Source: Streptomyces sp. CBMA152
Lineage (GTDB): Bacteria > Actinomycetota > Actinomycetes > Streptomycetales > Streptomycetaceae
Assembly (NCBI RefSeq): GCF_014596475.1
Contig: NZ_MECJ01000039.1
Coordinates: forward strand, 62,001 to 126,000
DNA: 64,000 nt
Direction: 5' to 3'
Shown here piece after piece: positions 15,582 to 24,630 of this stretch; within the stretch, counting starts at the first letter, position 1, and the number at the start of each line of letters is the position of its first letter. The notes under the pieces are model-generated. The model saw only the letters and a list, made by a program, of their open reading frames with translations. It did no database searches and was not told the origin of the DNA. A program made the position numbers and the translations under genes.

Positions 15582-17423
15582 ATGTGCGGCATCACCGGCT
15601 GGATCTCCTTCGACCGCGATCTGCGCGCCGAGCAGGACACCGTCGACGCCATGACCGAGACGATGGACTGCCGGGGCCCCGACGACCGGGGCACCTGGAC
15701 AGGCGGCCCCGCCGCGCTCGGCCATCGCAGGCTCGCGATCATCGACCTCCCGGGCGGCCACCAGCCGATGACGGCCCGTACCGAGCGGGGAAGCGTCGTC
15801 CTCGTCTACTCGGGGGAGACGTACAACTTCACCGAGCTGCGCGCCGAACTGGCCGCGCGCGGCCACCGGTTCACCACCCAGTCCGACACCGAGGTCGTGC
15901 TGCGCGGCTACCTCGAATGGGGCGAGGCCGTCGCCGACCGGCTCAACGGCATGTACGCGTTCGCGATATGGGACGAGCCCCGGCAGCGTCTCGTCATGAT
16001 CCGCGACCGGATGGGGATCAAACCGTTCTACTACTACGAGACGCCCGACGGCGTGCTCTTCGGCTCCGAACCCAAGGCGATCCTCGCCAACCCGCTGGCC
16101 CGCCGCACGGTCGGACTCGACGGGCTGCGCGAGCTGTTCGTGATGGTCAAGACGCCCGGCCAGGCCGTGTGGGACGGTATGAAGGAGGTCGAGCCGGGCA
16201 CCGTCGTGACGGTCGACCGGAACGGCCTGCGCCGGCACGTCTACTGGTCGCTTGAGACTCGGCCGCACGACGACGGTCGGGACGCAACGGTCACCCACGT
16301 ACGCGACCTGCTCGACGACATCGTCCGGCGTCAGCTCGTCGCCGACGTACCGCGCTGTGTGCTGCTCTCCGGCGGGCTCGACTCCTCGGTGCTGACCGCG
16401 CTGGCCGCCCGCCGCCTGGCCGCGAAGGGCGAGCGCGTGCGCAGCTTCTCGGTCGACTTCGCGGGCCGCACCGAGAACTTCATCGCCGACGAGCTCCGCC
16501 CCACCCCCGACAGCCCGTACGCCCACGACGTGGCCCGCAGCGCCGGGACCCGGCACCAGGACATCGTCCTGGACTCGCACGCCCTGGCCGACCAGGAGTT
16601 ACGCGCCAAGGTCATCCGCGCCCGCGACCTGCCGACCGGGCTCGGCGACCTCGACAGCTCGCTCCACCTGCTCTTCCAGGCCGTACGCGAACACTCGACG
16701 GTCGCGCTCTCCGGCGAGTCCGCCGACGAGGTGTTCGGCGGCTACCGGCAGTTCTTCGACGAGGAGGCCCGTACCGCCCGTACGTTCCCCTGGCTGGTGC
16801 ACCACAAGGACCACTTCGGCGACGGGGCCGCGCTGCTGCGGCCCGAGGTGAACGCTGCGCTCGACCTCCCGTCGTTCGTCCGCGACAGCTACGACACGGC
16901 CGTCGCCGGGGTCCAACGCCTCGACGGCGAGAGCGACTTCGAGTACCGGATGCGGGTGATGAGCCATCTGCATCTGACCCGTTTCGTGCGGGTGCTGCTC
17001 GACCGCAAGGACCGCGCCAGCATGGCCGTCGGGCTCGAAGTACGGGTGCCGTTCTGCGACCACCGGCTCGTGGAGTACGTGTACAACGCGCCCTGGTCGC
17101 TGAAGTCGTTCGACGGGCGCGAGAAGAGTCTGCTGCGGGAGGCGGCGGCGGATGTGCTGCCGCAGTCCGTCTACGACCGGGTGAAGAGCCCGTACCCCTC
17201 GACACAGGACCCCAAGTACGCCGTCGCGTTGCAGGAACACGGCAAGGATCTGCTCGCACGTGGCGATCACGCGGTCTTCGAACTAGTCGACCGCGAGCGG
17301 CTGTTGGCGGCCGTACGCGACGATGCGCCGCAGACCACCCAGGCCGCGCGAACCGGCCTTGAGCATGCGCTCGACCTGGCCCTCTGGATCGATATGTACG
17401 GGCCCGGGATTACACTCGCCTGA
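15582..17423 (+). CDS. asnB: Asparagine synthetase, glutamine-hydrolysing
   Basis: 613 residues. The N-terminal nucleophile Cys follows the initiator Met (MCGITGW), and the class II glutamine amidotransferase domain runs to about 200 (CRGPDDRG, RLAIIDLPGGHQPM). The synthetase domain starts near 240 with the ATP pyrophosphatase loop LLSGGLDSSVLTAL. It makes Asn from Asp, ATP and Gln in the cytoplasm. GGGAGG lies six bases before the ATG. A MarR-type regulator gene follows 60 bp downstream. Such AsnB proteins can also amidate other substrates, but with no biosynthetic genes beside it the housekeeping role is most likely. Confidence 0.93.
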   Translation: MCGITGWISFDRDLRAEQDTVDAMTETMDCRGPDDRGTWTGGPAALGHRRLAIIDLPGGHQPMTARTERGSVVLVYSGETYNFTELRAELAARGHRFTTQSDTEVVLRGYLEWGEAVADRLNGMYAFAIWDEPRQRLVMIRDRMGIKPFYYYETPDGVLFGSEPKAILANPLARRTVGLDGLRELFVMVKTPGQAVWDGMKEVEPGTVVTVDRNGLRRHVYWSLETRPHDDGRDATVTHVRDLLDDIVRRQLVADVPRCVLLSGGLDSSVLTALAARRLAAKGERVRSFSVDFAGRTENFIADELRPTPDSPYAHDVARSAGTRHQDIVLDSHALADQELRAKVIRARDLPTGLGDLDSSLHLLFQAVREHSTVALSGESADEVFGGYRQFFDEEARTARTFPWLVHHKDHFGDGAALLRPEVNAALDLPSFVRDSYDTAVAGVQRLDGESDFEYRMRVMSHLHLTRFVRVLLDRKDRASMAVGLEVRVPFCDHRLVEYVYNAPWSLKSFDGREKSLLREAAADVLPQSVYDRVKSPYPSTQDPKYAVALQEHGKDLLARGDHAVFELVDRERLLAAVRDDAPQTTQAARTGLEHALDLALWIDMYGPGITLA

Positions 17424-17483
17424 CTTTCCCGGGGGTGCTCTTCCGGGGTACGGGCCATTCGGGTTGGGGGCGGCGGGCGGGCG

Positions 17484-17939
17484 ATGATCATCGACGACGA
17501 TGCGGCGTTGCAGCTCGTGATCTCGCTCCATCGGCTGCTGCGGGGGCTGCGCCGGGCCGCCCCCGCCGACGGGATCCAGCCGACGCAGATAGTGGTGCTC
17601 TCGCTGCTCGCCGAGAGCGGGCCCGCCCGCATCGGCGAGCTCGCGGCCCGGGTGCCGTGTTCGCAGCCGACGGCGACGGCTGCCGTGGCCGGTCTGGAGG
17701 CTTCCGGGCTCGTGCTGCGGCAGCCCGACCCTACGGATGGGCGTGCTGCGCGCATCGTGCTCACCGAGCGGGGTGCGCGGGCGCTGGTGGATGCGGCGCG
17801 GGCCGAGGCGGAGGTTCTGGCGTGGCGGTTGGGTGCGTTGGCCGACGACGAGGCCCGCGCGGTCGTCGGCCTCGGGCCGTTGCTTCGCCGCCTGGCGGAG
17901 GTTGCGCATGACGGGTCCGACCCTGCGAGTCGAGGCTGA
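17484..17939 (+). CDS. MarR-family transcriptional regulator
   Basis: 151 residues with the MarR winged helix: PTQIVVLSLLAESGPARIGE, the recognition helix CSQPTATAAVAGLEASGLV and the wing RQPDPTDGRAARIVLTERG (about residues 33-100), flanked by dimerisation helices. It probably dimerises and represses nearby genes, with a small-molecule inducer; the AT-rich inverted repeat before asnB is a plausible target. It starts 60 bp after asnB on the same strand and may be co-transcribed. Confidence 0.88.
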   Translation: MIIDDDAALQLVISLHRLLRGLRRAAPADGIQPTQIVVLSLLAESGPARIGELAARVPCSQPTATAAVAGLEASGLVLRQPDPTDGRAARIVLTERGARALVDAARAEAEVLAWRLGALADDEARAVVGLGPLLRRLAEVAHDGSDPASRG

Positions 17940-17959
17940 TGCCTCGGGGTGCTGGATTC

Positions 17960-18004
17960 GTCTGCGGACCGTGGGTGGCTGGCCGCGCAGTTCCCCGCGC
18001 CCCT
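17960..18004 (+). repeat. Dispersed Streptomyces repeat copy
   Basis: Reads GTCTGCGGACCGTGGGTGGC then TGGCCGCGCAGTTCCCCGCG, ending CCCCTT. It lies between the convergent MarR and PPOX genes. It matches the copies at 27638 and, reversed, at 19018 and 27733. Position suggests a role as a spacer hairpin or terminator. Confidence 0.75.
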
Positions 18005-18044
18005 TAGAAGATAGGTGGCTCGGAAACGCGGGGGACTGCCGAAC

Positions 18045-18416
18045 TCACGTCTCCTCCAAACCCCAGCTGTGGATCTTTCTGGGGTGGATGCGGATCAGTT
18101 CCTCGCTGAAGTGGGGGCCCAACTCGTGGGGGCCCGTGAGGAGTTCGGCCTCGCCTCGGATCTCGACTCCGCGTACCTTCCACGGCCTGACGCTCACCAC
18201 GTCGTCCACGACCAGGGCGAGCCTCGGGTTGGCCAGGAGGTTGCGCCACTTCTTCGTCGTGCCCAGGGCGAAGCCGCCGATGAGGATCGTGTCGTCGTCC
18301 TGGGGGAAGTAACCGACCGGGTTGGCCTGGGGCTGGCCCTTGGGGTCCACGGTCGCCAGGCGTCCGAGGCGCTGGGACCGGAGGTACGCGCGCTCGGCCG
18401 CGCTGAATTCGCTCAT
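18045..18416 (-). CDS. PPOX-class F420-dependent oxidoreductase-like protein
   Basis: 123 residues with a split-barrel flavin-binding fold: RLGRLATVDPKGQPQANPVGY at the start, a KKWRNLLANPRLALVVDD core and a C-terminal EEELIRIHP-like tail (FSEELIRIHPRKIHSWG). Actinobacterial proteins of this size with these motifs use the deazaflavin F420 (TIGR04023-like PPOX class). Substrate unknown. It is followed 18 bp upstream in coordinates by a DUF456 gene on the same strand, which would be transcribed first. Confidence 0.85.
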   Translation of the reverse strand: MSEFSAAERAYLRSQRLGRLATVDPKGQPQANPVGYFPQDDDTILIGGFALGTTKKWRNLLANPRLALVVDDVVSVRPWKVRGVEIRGEAELLTGPHELGPHFSEELIRIHPRKIHSWGLEET

Positions 18417-18434
18417 GGCCCCAGCGTCACAGGC

Positions 18435-18917
18435 TCAGCCCCAGATGACCACGCCCACCCACGCCCCCACCACCAGCAGGCACGCAAGCAGCTCCATCAG
18501 GACCGAGTAGCCACCGGCCCGCAACACCGTACGAGCCGACGTCCAGCCCGCCCCGTGGCTGCCCAGGCGTACCCGTTCCGCACCGTAGAGGCCGCCCAGG
18601 AAGCCCGCGACCGCGCCCACGACCGGGACCAGGAAGAAGCCGACGATCGCGGCGACACCGCCGGTCAGCAGCGAGCGCCGGGGTACTCCCGCCTCTTTCA
18701 GACGCCTCGGCGGCAGTACGAGCTTGAGGGACTGGGCGATCAGGAGCAGCGCCGTGGACCCGGCCAGTACCGCCCAGGCCGGGCCCGTCGTGTCGGTGAG
18801 GGCCCACCACACCACGGCCGCCCAGACGATCGCCTGCCCCGGCACACCGGGCACGAGCACGCCGAACAGGCCGAGGAGCATCACCAGGCCCACCTCTAGG
18901 AGCTGCCACACGCCCAC
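18435..18917 (-). CDS. DUF456 family membrane protein
   Basis: 160 residues with four membrane segments and the family pattern LVMLLGLFGVLVPGVPGQ, LPPRRLKEAGVPRRSLL and VAGFLGGLYGAERVRLG. Glycine-zipper-like GxxxG runs suggest tight helix packing. Function unknown. The GTG at 18917 is chosen because the family N-terminus (VGVWQLLEVGLV) begins there; an ATG at 18944 is possible. The open frame extends much further upstream but crosses a dispersed repeat, so that part is not coding. Probably the first gene of a two-gene unit with the PPOX gene. Confidence 0.8.
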   Translation of the reverse strand: MGVWQLLEVGLVMLLGLFGVLVPGVPGQAIVWAAVVWWALTDTTGPAWAVLAGSTALLLIAQSLKLVLPPRRLKEAGVPRRSLLTGGVAAIVGFFLVPVVGAVAGFLGGLYGAERVRLGSHGAGWTSARTVLRAGGYSVLMELLACLLVVGAWVGVVIWG

Positions 18918-19017
18918 CTGCCCAGCGTGCAGGAAACACAGCATTTCCGCAGGTCTGTGGCGGGTGTGTAACCCCGGGTTCGGCTTGATCCCGACCCTCG
19001 GAGGCCCCGCATTCTTT

Positions 19018-19060
19018 AGGGGCGCGGGGAACTGCGCGACCAGCCCAAGACGGCCCGCAG
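19018..19060 (-). repeat. Dispersed Streptomyces repeat copy, reversed
   Basis: AGGGGCGCGGGGAACTGCGC-GACCAGCCC followed by a CCCGCAG end is the reverse complement of the copies at 17960 and 27638. It lies upstream of the DUF456 gene and just past the 3' end of the LuxR/TrmB-type regulator gene, so it may end the regulator's transcript. Confidence 0.75.
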
Positions 19061-19089
19061 CCGCCAAGACCACCGCGTCCAGCGAAGAC

Positions 19090-20070
19090 CTACCGCGCCA
19101 CCCAGCCCCTTTCATACGCATGCCACCCCAACTGCAACCGAGTGGTCACCCCCGTGAGCTCCATCAGCCCCTTCACCCGCCGCTGCACCGTCCGCAACCC
19201 CAGCTCCAGCTGCTTCGCCACGCTCGCGTCCGTCATCCCGGCCAGGAGCAGCGACAGGATCTCCAGGTCCGTGGGGTCCGGGCCGACCGACTCCTCCCGT
19301 ACGGCCGCACCCCCGCTCGCGAGCCGCAGCGGCAGCGCGTCCCGCCAGACCGCCTCGAAGAGGCCCATCAGGGACTCCAGGAGGCCGCTGGCGTGCACCA
19401 CCAGGGCCGCGGGCTCCGCGCCGCGGCCGGTCAGGGGGACCATCGCGAGGGTGCGGTCGGCGACGACCAGCTTGGTGGGGACCCGGTCCACCGTCCGTAC
19501 CTGCTCGTCGCGGCCGAGTGCCGCCGACAGCTCGGTGATCCCGGCGGGCGAGGCAAGGACCGCGCGCTCGATGACCACGCGGTAGGCCACGCCCCGGGCC
19601 GCCGCTCGCTCCTCGGACTCGTTGTCCACACCGGTCACCGCGACCGGGTTCCCGGTGACCAGGGCGCACACCTCCTCGGTCGCGCCCAGTTGCAGCTGGT
19701 GGAAGCGGTGGGCGACGGCGGACGCGCCGGTCACCACCTCCACCAGGTCGTGCACGGCGGGCTCGGCGGCCTCCGCCCGGTACTCCTCGGCGAGCAGCGC
19801 GGCCGCCAGCTCCGCCTGCTCCAGCTCATGGCGCTGCTGGGTGAGCAGGGCGCCGAGCGCGACCCCCGGCGGGGCCGCCACCCAGCGGCCGGTCCGGGCC
19901 GACGACTGGGCCGCGAGGCCCTGGCGTTCCAGGCGCCGCAGCGCGCGCTCGGTCTCCGTCTCGGGCAGCGCCAGGCGGTGCGCCAGGTCCGCGACCTCCG
20001 CCGCGCCCACCGCCACCAGCGTCCGGTACGCCGACTCCTGCGTCTCGTCGAGGCCTATCGCTCCCAGCAC
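19090..20070 (-). CDS. TrmB-like/LuxR-type transcriptional regulator
   Basis: 326 residues. Residues 1-65 are a TrmB-like winged helix (LDETQESAYRTLVAVGAAEV, ETERALRRLERQGLA). A central domain of about 190 residues has a phospholipase-D-like shape. Residues 262-326 are a LuxR-type HTH (DPTDLEILSLLLAGMTDASV, LELGLRTVQRRVKGLMELTG). This layout is common in Streptomyces orphan regulators. The target may include its own promoter: a GGTTGCGCAACC palindrome lies 105 bp upstream of the start. Its ATG at 20070 gives the family N-terminus. Confidence 0.85.
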   Translation of the reverse strand: MLGAIGLDETQESAYRTLVAVGAAEVADLAHRLALPETETERALRRLERQGLAAQSSARTGRWVAAPPGVALGALLTQQRHELEQAELAAALLAEEYRAEAAEPAVHDLVEVVTGASAVAHRFHQLQLGATEEVCALVTGNPVAVTGVDNESEERAAARGVAYRVVIERAVLASPAGITELSAALGRDEQVRTVDRVPTKLVVADRTLAMVPLTGRGAEPAALVVHASGLLESLMGLFEAVWRDALPLRLASGGAAVREESVGPDPTDLEILSLLLAGMTDASVAKQLELGLRTVQRRVKGLMELTGVTTRLQLGWHAYERGWVAR

Positions 20071-20496
20071 CCTCGTCCGCCCCCTCTCGCGCCGGGGTCC
20101 ACGCGTGGCGGGAAACGGCCACGGCGCAAACCCGCCTCACAACATCATCCCCGCACCTTCCGTCCCTCTGCGAAGGTTGCGCAACCGCAGCACCAACAGC
20201 CGTCGGCAACAAGGCATTTGTGCGCTTTGCGCGCGGACTGTTTTCTTCCGGATTCACCCGGGGAGACGCGATCCGCCCGATATCGCGTACGGTACGCAGC
20301 TCGTTGCGCGGCGTACGACGTGCGGTGAGCAATGCGCCGGGCCCCACAGTTTCGTCGGGCGGCTCTCCTGTGGGGGGAAGAGCCGCCCGGCGGAGTCCAT
20401 TTCGCTCGCGTCCGCGTGCGGAGTGCGCATTTGTGTGCTGACCACTTTTACCCGATGCACCGTTTTCGTACGGCCCGTGCGGTGGACAATAAGGGC
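20071..20496. promoter_or_regulatory. Divergent spacer with operator-like palindromes and a hairpin
   Basis: This 426-bp gap holds no convincing gene. It contains a perfect palindrome GGTTGCGCAACC (20175-20186), GCGTAC-G-GTACGC (20285-20297), and a stem of 10 bp with a 12-nt loop (GGGCGGCTCT 20357-20366 with AGAGCCGCCC 20379-20388) 109 bp before the PP2C-like gene. The hairpin could act as an attenuator or terminator in the leader of that gene. The palindromes are candidate regulator sites for the LuxR/TrmB-type gene. Confidence 0.45.
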
Positions 20497-22044
20497 ATGA
20501 GTCAGCAGGGGGAGAGGCGCACCTCGGACGACGACTGGTGGACTCGCCTGTACGACGAGCCCGCCCCGGACAACGCACCCGCCAAGGCGGGCGACACCCT
20601 CGACGATCGTTTCGACTCGGCCGCGCAGGCGGTGAGTCCGGCCGTGCCGGACCCGAGGTCGGGGCGCAGCGGTCCCCGGCACGCGGCGCGCGTGCCCCAA
20701 CAGCCCGTAGCGAGCGAACGAATCGATCCTGCGGACCGGCCACCCGATCCGATGCCCGGTGCGGCTCCCGAAACGCCCCCGGCCGCCACCGGCCCCCGGG
20801 CGCCCTGGCAGCCGCCCGCCCCCACGGCCTCGCCCGACACCGGTCGCACGGCCTCCTGGTGGGAGCCCGCCGACTCCCTACCGGCCACGGCCCCGCCACC
20901 ACCCGCGTACGAGCCCCGGGCGATCCCGGAACCGCCGTCGGAACCGCCGACCGCACCGCCCGAGGTCGCCGCCGTGACCCCGTCGGAGCCTCCCGTCCCA
21001 CCCGAGTCCGGCCCGCCCACCGTCGTGGACGCGGCACCCCCGGCCGAACCGGAACCCCCGGCCCCACGCCCCCGTACCGCCCATGTGGGTGACGGCCCGC
21101 CCACCTATGACCCCGAGCCCACCGCGCTGCCCTTCGCGCGGCCCGACAGTCTCGGGGAGCTCGTCGCCGACACCGTGCTCGACGGGGCCCGGTACGGCTC
21201 GTACGTCCTGCGGGCCGCGTCCGTGCGCGGGGACTCCGCGCGGTACCGGGGCGAGCCGAGGCGGGACGCGCTGCTCACCGCGCGGTTCGGGAACGGCCCG
21301 GACGCGCTCGTGCTCGTCGCCGTGGCCAGCGGCGTACGGGCCGTGGGGGACGCGCACCTCGCCGCCGCCGACGCCTGCCGCTGGATCGGCGGGGCCATCG
21401 GGCGCAGCCACGCCCGGCTCGCCGACGACATAAGGGCGGGGCGGCGCGGCGACCTCAAGTCGGGCCTTCACCGGCTCACCGACCGCAGTTACGGACGGCT
21501 GCGCGCCCGCGCCGCCGAGCTCGGGGCGGAGCCCGAGCAGTACACCGCGAGCCTGCGCTGTCTGCTGCTGTCCGCCGACCCGTCCTGCCGCACCCGGGTC
21601 TTCTTCGGCGTCGGCCACGGCGGGCTCTTCCGGTTGCGCGGGGGTGCCTGGCAGGACATCGAGCCCGCGCTGCCCGAGCCGGGGGAGGTCTCCGGCGAGC
21701 CCGTCGTCGGGTTCGGGTCGGCGCCCGCCGAGTCCGTCGAGGGCGACCGGCTCACCATGGACCTGCACACCGTGGAGCCCGTCCGGCCGTTCATCGACGC
21801 CCCGCCCCCGCCCGCCGAACCGTTCCGCTTCCGCGCCTCGGTCGCCCGCCCGGGCGACACCCTGCTCCTGTGCAGCGGCGGCCTCGCCGAACCGCTGAGG
21901 GGCGAGCCGGCGCTCGCCAAGGAGCTCGCCGAGCGCTGGGCCGGGGACGAGCCGCCGGGCCTCGCGGCCTTCCTCGCCGACACCCAGCTGAGGGTGAAGG
22001 GATACGCCGACGACCGTACGGCGGTGGCGGTCTGGGAGGCGTGA
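20497..22044 (+). CDS. PP2C-like phosphatase-fold protein with Pro-rich N-terminus
   Basis: 515 residues. Residues 1 to about 205 are Pro/Ala/Glu-rich and disordered, starting with an acidic DDDWWTRLYDEPAPD. About 225-515 follow the PP2C_2 pattern (LTARFGNGPDALVLVAVASG, LLLSADPSCRTRVFFGVGHGGLFRLRGG, DTLLLCSGGLAEPL, DDRTAVAVW). In active PP2C enzymes the second metal-binding motif is ADGxGG; here it reads ASGVRA, so a key Asp is missing, although the final DDRTA-type Asp remains. It may be a pseudophosphatase or scaffold. The ATG at 20497 has AAGGG three bases upstream. It lies 28 bp before poxB on the same strand. Confidence 0.75.
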   Translation: MSQQGERRTSDDDWWTRLYDEPAPDNAPAKAGDTLDDRFDSAAQAVSPAVPDPRSGRSGPRHAARVPQQPVASERIDPADRPPDPMPGAAPETPPAATGPRAPWQPPAPTASPDTGRTASWWEPADSLPATAPPPPAYEPRAIPEPPSEPPTAPPEVAAVTPSEPPVPPESGPPTVVDAAPPAEPEPPAPRPRTAHVGDGPPTYDPEPTALPFARPDSLGELVADTVLDGARYGSYVLRAASVRGDSARYRGEPRRDALLTARFGNGPDALVLVAVASGVRAVGDAHLAAADACRWIGGAIGRSHARLADDIRAGRRGDLKSGLHRLTDRSYGRLRARAAELGAEPEQYTASLRCLLLSADPSCRTRVFFGVGHGGLFRLRGGAWQDIEPALPEPGEVSGEPVVGFGSAPAESVEGDRLTMDLHTVEPVRPFIDAPPPPAEPFRFRASVARPGDTLLLCSGGLAEPLRGEPALAKELAERWAGDEPPGLAAFLADTQLRVKGYADDRTAVAVWEA

Positions 22045-22072
22045 GGCGCCTGCCCGTGGCATGAATGGAGCC

Positions 22073-23815
22073 ATGGGCAAACAGAATGTGGCAGAGCAGT
22101 TCGTGGACATCCTCGCCCGGGCCGGGGTGCGGCGGATGTACGGCGTCGTCGGCGACAGCCTGAACCCCGTCGTCGACGCCATCCGCCGCAACTCCGCCGT
22201 CGACTGGATCCAGGTCCGCCACGAGGAGGTCGCGGCCTTCGCGGCGGGCGCCGAGGCCCAGATCACCGGGAGCCTCGCGGCCTGCGCGGGATCGTGCGGC
22301 CCGGGCAACCTCCATCTCATCAACGGGCTGTACGACGCCCACCGTTCGATGGCCCCGGTCCTCGCCCTCGCCTCGCACATCCCCTCGTCCGAGATCGGCC
22401 TCGGCTACTTCCAGGAGACCCACCCCGACCAGCTGTTCCGCGAGTGCTCGCACTACAGCGAGCTGATCTCCAGCCCCAAGCAGATGCCCCGGCTGCTCCA
22501 GACCGCCATCCAGCACGCGATCGGCCGGGGCGGCGTCAGCGTGGTCTCGCTGCCGGGCGACGTGGCCTCCGAGCCCGCCCCGGACAAGGCCGTCGAGCAC
22601 GCTCTGGTCACCGCCCTGCCGTCGGTGCGCCCGGGCGACGCGGAGATCGAGAAGCTGGCCCGGCTCGTCGACGAGGCCGCCAAGGTCACCCTCTTCTGCG
22701 GCAGCGGCACGGCCGGGGCGCACGCCGAGGTGATGGAGTTCGCCGAACGGATCAAGGCCCCGGTGGGGCACGCGCTGCGCGGCAAGGAATGGATTCAGTA
22801 CCAGAATCCCTACGACGTCGGTATGAGTGGGCTGCTCGGTTACGGGGCCGCCTATGAAGCCACCCATGAGTGCGATCTGCTGATCCTGATCGGCACCGAC
22901 TTCCCGTACAACGCGTTCCTGCCCGACGACGTCAAGATCGTGCAGATCGACGTCCGGCCGGAGCGTCTGGGGCGGCGCTCGCAGCTCGATCTGGCCGTCT
23001 GGGGCGACGCGCGCGAGACGCTGCGCTGTCTCATCCCGCGCGTGAAGGCCAAGACCGACCGCCGTTTCCTCGACAAGATGCTGAAGAAGCACGCGGACGC
23101 GCTGGAGGGCGTGGTCAAGGCGTACACGCGCAAGGTGGAGAAGCACATTCCCATCCACCCCGAGTACGTCGCCTCCGTACTGGACGAACTCGCCGCCGAC
23201 GACGCGGTGTTCACGGTCGACACCGGGATGTGCAACGTCTGGGCCGCCCGTTACATCTCGCCCAACGGCAAGCGGCGGATCATCGGTTCGTTCAGCCATG
23301 GCTCGATGGCGAACGCGCTGCCGCAGGCGATCGGCGCGCAGTTCGTCGACCGCGACCGCCAGGTGATCTCGATGTCCGGCGACGGCGGGTTCTCCATGCT
23401 GATGGGGGACTTCCTCACCCTCGTCCAGTACGACCTGCCGGTGAAGATCGTGCTGTTCAACAACTCCTCGCTCGGCATGGTCGAGTTGGAGATGCTGGTC
23501 GCGGGTCTGCCGTCGTACGGGACGACCAACCGCAACCCCGACTTCGCGGCGATCGCCCGCGCGGCCGGTGCGTACGGCGTACGCGTCGAGAAGCCCAAGC
23601 ATCTCGCGGGCGCGCTCAAGGACGCCTTCAAGCACAAGGGTCCGGCCCTGGTCGACGTCGTCACCGACCCCAACGCGCTCTCCATCCCGCCGAAGATCAG
23701 CGCGGAGATGGTCACCGGGTTCGCGCTCTCCGCGAGCAAGATCGTGCTGGACGGCGGGGTCGGGCGGATGCTGCAGATGGCGCGCTCGAATCTACGTAAC
23801 GTGCCCCGGCCGTAA
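22073..23815 (+). CDS. poxB: Pyruvate dehydrogenase (quinone/cytochrome), PoxB-type
   Basis: 580 residues with the three domains of thiamine-diphosphate enzymes: N-terminal binding domain (YGVVGDSLNPVVDAIRR, RHEEVAAFAAGAEAQ with the catalytic Glu, GPGNLHLINGLYDAHRS), central FAD-type domain, and a C-terminal domain with the ThDP motif GDGGFSM near 436 followed by NN about 28 residues later. It oxidises pyruvate to acetate and CO2, passing electrons to the membrane quinone pool, mainly in slow growth. Start set at MGKQNVAEQF by family comparison; an ATG four codons earlier (22061) is possible. Neither has a good ribosome site. Confidence 0.92.
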   Translation: MGKQNVAEQFVDILARAGVRRMYGVVGDSLNPVVDAIRRNSAVDWIQVRHEEVAAFAAGAEAQITGSLAACAGSCGPGNLHLINGLYDAHRSMAPVLALASHIPSSEIGLGYFQETHPDQLFRECSHYSELISSPKQMPRLLQTAIQHAIGRGGVSVVSLPGDVASEPAPDKAVEHALVTALPSVRPGDAEIEKLARLVDEAAKVTLFCGSGTAGAHAEVMEFAERIKAPVGHALRGKEWIQYQNPYDVGMSGLLGYGAAYEATHECDLLILIGTDFPYNAFLPDDVKIVQIDVRPERLGRRSQLDLAVWGDARETLRCLIPRVKAKTDRRFLDKMLKKHADALEGVVKAYTRKVEKHIPIHPEYVASVLDELAADDAVFTVDTGMCNVWAARYISPNGKRRIIGSFSHGSMANALPQAIGAQFVDRDRQVISMSGDGGFSMLMGDFLTLVQYDLPVKIVLFNNSSLGMVELEMLVAGLPSYGTTNRNPDFAAIARAAGAYGVRVEKPKHLAGALKDAFKHKGPALVDVVTDPNALSIPPKISAEMVTGFALSASKIVLDGGVGRMLQMARSNLRNVPRP

Positions 23816-24171
23816 GGAAGGTGTCCACCCGCGCGTCAGTTGATGGGGTGATTGTCTGCGGTCAGCCCGTCTCCGGCGGGGGTGGCCGGAAGGCGTGCGG
23901 AACCGCAGGGCTTCGCGGGCCTTCACCCGCGAATCCCGGGTTTATGGGCCCTTTAACCCTGTGAGTCGCCCATGAGTAAGGGGCGCCACCGTCGAGTGCC
24001 CGCTCCGGTCGTTTCCGGGGCGGAACCGATGGTGGTGGGCGTGGAACCGCTCCCGCGCCGGTTTCCGTCGGTCGTTGCGGAATCACCATGCGTGACGGGG
24101 GGTCACCGGGGCATGCATCTCGTGAGGGTGTTCGAGACGGGAAGGGACGTTGCGACGTGCGGGTGGGGGTC
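23816..24171. other. Spacer between poxB and the anti-sigma-like ATPase gene
   Basis: A 356-bp gap. GGGTT (23938-23942) and AACCC flank a GGGCCC centre just before 23960, forming a small symmetrical element that may be a poxB terminator. A 67-codon frame from an ATG at 23972 (MSKGRHRRVPAPVV) is basic at its start but has no ribosome site and overlaps the next gene, so I do not call it. No other feature is visible. Confidence 0.35.
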
Positions 24172-24630
24172 ATGACAGGACGTCAGGGGGGAGCCGGATC
24201 CGATACGGACGGATCGCTCCAGGGAACAGGTGCGCGCGCCGCGCTCCAGGGACAGCTGCGGCGCCGGGTGGGGCGGTCGGATCTCACGGCGGTGCCGGAA
24301 GTACGGCGCGCGCTACGGGAGTTGCTGGGCCACTGGGGGCACTCGGAGCCGGCCGCCGTGGCCGAGCTGCTGACGTGCGAGCTGGTGACCAACGCCCTGA
24401 TACATACCGATCACGGGGCGGTGGTGACGGCCACGGTCGCACCGGCCGGGCTTCGCGTCGAGGTCCATGACTTCATGGCCGCGCTGCCCAGGCCGCACGT
24501 ACCGTCCGCCGACGACGGTACGCACGGCAGGGGCCTGCTGCTGGTTCAGGCACTCGCGGACGCCTGGGGCGTACGCGCGCACGAGGCGGGAAAGGTGGTC
24601 TGGTTCGAGCTGAGGCTCGGCAGTGCCTAG
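24172..24630 (+). CDS. ATP-binding protein, RsbW/SpoIIAB-like (HATPase_c_2)
   Basis: 152 residues with the GHKL ATPase core: N-box ELVTNALIHTDHGAV (near residue 70), an abbreviated G1 box (VEVHDF) and G2 GRGLLLVQALAD. Such single-domain proteins in Streptomyces are anti-sigma-factor kinases or partners of anti-anti-sigma proteins; none of those is encoded beside it, so its partner is unknown. The first 30 residues are Gly/Arg-rich. Start: ATG preceded by GTGGGGGT; a GTG 15 bases upstream is also possible. Its stop overlaps the stop of the convergent DUF2637 gene by 4 bp. Confidence 0.8.
   Translation: MTGRQGGAGSDTDGSLQGTGARAALQGQLRRRVGRSDLTAVPEVRRALRELLGHWGHSEPAAVAELLTCELVTNALIHTDHGAVVTATVAPAGLRVEVHDFMAALPRPHVPSADDGTHGRGLLLVQALADAWGVRAHEAGKVVWFELRLGSA

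Noticed and set aside
23972..24175. 67-codon frame starting MSKGRHRRVP
   Set aside because: No ribosome site, overlaps the start of the ATPase gene and has no recognisable family.
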